This document shows positions 63,043-64,000 of a stretch of DNA of 64,000 nucleotides, in pieces (positions within the stretch are counted from its first letter, which is position 1; each line of letters opens with the position of its first letter). The notes below the pieces were generated by a model. That model worked only from the letters and a program-made list of their open reading frames with translations. It had not been told where the DNA came from and ran no database searches. Location: contig NZ_CP031415.1 in NCBI RefSeq assembly GCF_003367315.1, positions 3,532,001 to 3,596,000 on the forward strand. Direction: 5' to 3'. Position numbers and translations under genes: made by a program. The stretch is from Saccharospirillum mangrovi. Its GTDB lineage: Bacteria; Pseudomonadota; Gammaproteobacteria; Pseudomonadales; Natronospirillaceae.

Positions 63043-64000
63043 TTAGTCTTGGGCGCGTTGCTCGAGAATTTCAACGGCTGGCAGTTTCTTACCTTCAACG
63101 AATTCCAGGAAGGCTCCGCCGCCAGTGGAAATGTAGGAGAAGCGATCTTCCATATCGAATTTCTGTACAGCGGCGATCACATCGCCACCGCCCAATACCG
63201 AAAACGCACCGCTGTCGGCAATGGCTTCGGCGACGGCTTTGGTACCTTCGGCGAAATTATCGAACTCGAACACGCCACACGGGCCGTTCCACAAAATGGT
63301 CTTGGCGCCTTTCAGAATCTCGGCGTATTTAGCCGCTGTTTCCGGACCCAAATCCATGATTTCTTCGTTGTCCTGAACCTGATCAACCGGCTTGATGGTT
63401 GCCTTGGCGGACGCGCTGAATTCGGTACCGACGCGCACGTCGATCGGCTCCGGAATATCCAGTTTTTCCATCAGCGCTTTGGCATCGGGAATCAGGTCTT
63501 TCTCGTGCAGCGACTGGCCGACGTTGTAACCGCGCGCGGCCACAAAGGTGTTGGAAATGCCGCCGCCGACAATCAGTCGATCGCAGATTTTCGACAGGCT
63601 TTCCAGCACCGTCAGCTTGGTTGAAACTTTAGCGCCACCGACGACAGCAACCATCGGCCGTTGCGGGTTATCCATCACTGCGCCGAGCGCTTCCAGTTCA
63701 GCCGCCAGCAGCGGACCGGCGCAAGCGATGGGTGCGAACTTTGCAACACCGTGAGTCGAGGCCTGGGCGCGGTGTGCGGTACCGAAGGCGTCCATCACAT
63801 AGACGTCGCACAGCGCCGCCATTTTCTTCGACAGGCCATCATCGTTTTTCTTTTCGCCGACGTTGAAACGCACGTTTTCCAGCATGACTACCGGCGCATC
63901 GCTGTTAACGCCGTCGATCCAGTCTTTGATCAGCGGGATGTCGCGGCCGAGCAGTTTGCCCATGTACTCAGCGACCGGAGCCAGTGATGCGGCGGCATCG
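63043..64000 (-). CDS. pgk: Phosphoglycerate kinase, 5' end outside the window
   Basis: The C-terminal 319 or so residues of Pgk, which transfers the phosphoryl group of 1,3-bisphosphoglycerate to ADP. The frame is open to the window edge, and the residues before Met at 63963 ([17 protein letters not shown]) belong to Pgk, so that Met is internal. Motifs visible are [38 protein letters not shown] (nucleotide region), [16 protein letters not shown] and [14 protein letters not shown]. It is the upstream neighbour of fbaA on the minus strand. The first 70 or so residues are missing. Confidence 0.96.
   Translation of the reverse strand, partial: DAAASLAPVAEYMGKLLGRDIPLIKDWIDGVNSDAPVVMLENVRFNVGEKKNDDGLSKKMAALCDVYVMDAFGTAHRAQASTHGVAKFAPIACAGPLLAAELEALGAVMDNPQRPMVAVVGGAKVSTKLTVLESLSKICDRLIVGGGISNTFVAARGYNVGQSLHEKDLIPDAKALMEKLDIPEPIDVRVGTEFSASAKATIKPVDQVQDNEEIMDLGPETAAKYAEILKGAKTILWNGPCGVFEFDNFAEGTKAVAEAIADSGAFSVLGGGDVIAAVQKFDMEDRFSYISTGGGAFLEFVEGKKLPAVEILEQRAQD

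Overview
The window looks like chromosomal DNA from a free-living, probably marine gammaproteobacterium. PspF/PspABC, GlnK-AmtB, UbiK, a UPF0325 (YaeH) protein, RecBCD, FabB and a Pseudomonas-like ArsR-metK neighbourhood all point there. Oceanospirillales (for example the Saccharospirillum/Reinekea group) is my best guess, but it rests on gene content only. The background is moderately GC-rich. One block, about 41.34-48.84 kb, is clearly AT-rich and reads as a horizontally acquired defence island.

Layout. 0-5.3 kb: the tail of a GH13 sugar hydrolase, a Gfo/Idh/MocA oxidoreductase, and a phage-shock locus (small membrane ORF-pspA-pspB-pspC-unknown) divergent from pspF, with a sigma-54 promoter and a PspF site. 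5.3-7.9 kb: a nitrogen-sensing glnK-amtB-glnK cluster behind a sigma-54 promoter with two NtrC half-site pairs, divergent from ubiK. 8.2-12.5 kb: a secreted protein, an aspartoacylase, an HxlR regulator divergent from fabB, and a 2OG-Fe(II) oxygenase. 12.6-17.6 kb: a BMP-type nucleoside ABC importer. 17.9-26.4 kb: transketolase, then an ArsR-methyltransferase regulator, metK, ahcY and metF (the methyl cycle), argC and rsmE. 26.4-31.3 kb: an AbrB-like membrane protein, TatD, a HAD hydrolase, a GNAT, alkA overlapping a 2OG oxygenase, and a DUF2798 protein.

31.4-41.4 kb holds recC, recB and recD. Recombination genes recC and recB are separated by a cupin-marR pair and a ParE/RelE-type toxin-antitoxin pair. 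Directly after recD lies the AT-rich island: a GHKL (MORC/HATPase_c_3-like) ATPase gene and a methyltransferase-fold gene on the plus strand, converging on dndE-dndD-dndC-dndB on the minus strand. DndBCDE is the DNA phosphorothioate modification machinery. No DndA and no DndFGH restriction genes are present, so the ATPase/methyltransferase-like pair occupies the place of the restriction partner and is the best candidate for an undescribed system here.

48.9-64 kb: DUF2061, an extended SDR reductase with an AraC regulator, a small outer-membrane-type protein, a histone-deacetylase-family amidohydrolase, a thioesterase, a methyltransferase, an Rrf2 regulator with a thioredoxin-reductase-like flavoprotein, glmU-glmS, a UDP-glucuronate-epimerase-like SDR, an AEC transporter, UPF0325, a DUF503-like small protein, and pgk-fbaA (pgk runs off the window end).

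Two dispersed repeat families are visible. One is a GTCATCCCGG palindrome, found at 233-376, inside recB at 38.6 kb, and before fbaA at 61.9 kb. The other is a GGGAGACGC family, at 23.75 kb and 26.35-26.43 kb. No tRNA, rRNA, CRISPR array, insertion sequence or phage gene was recognised.
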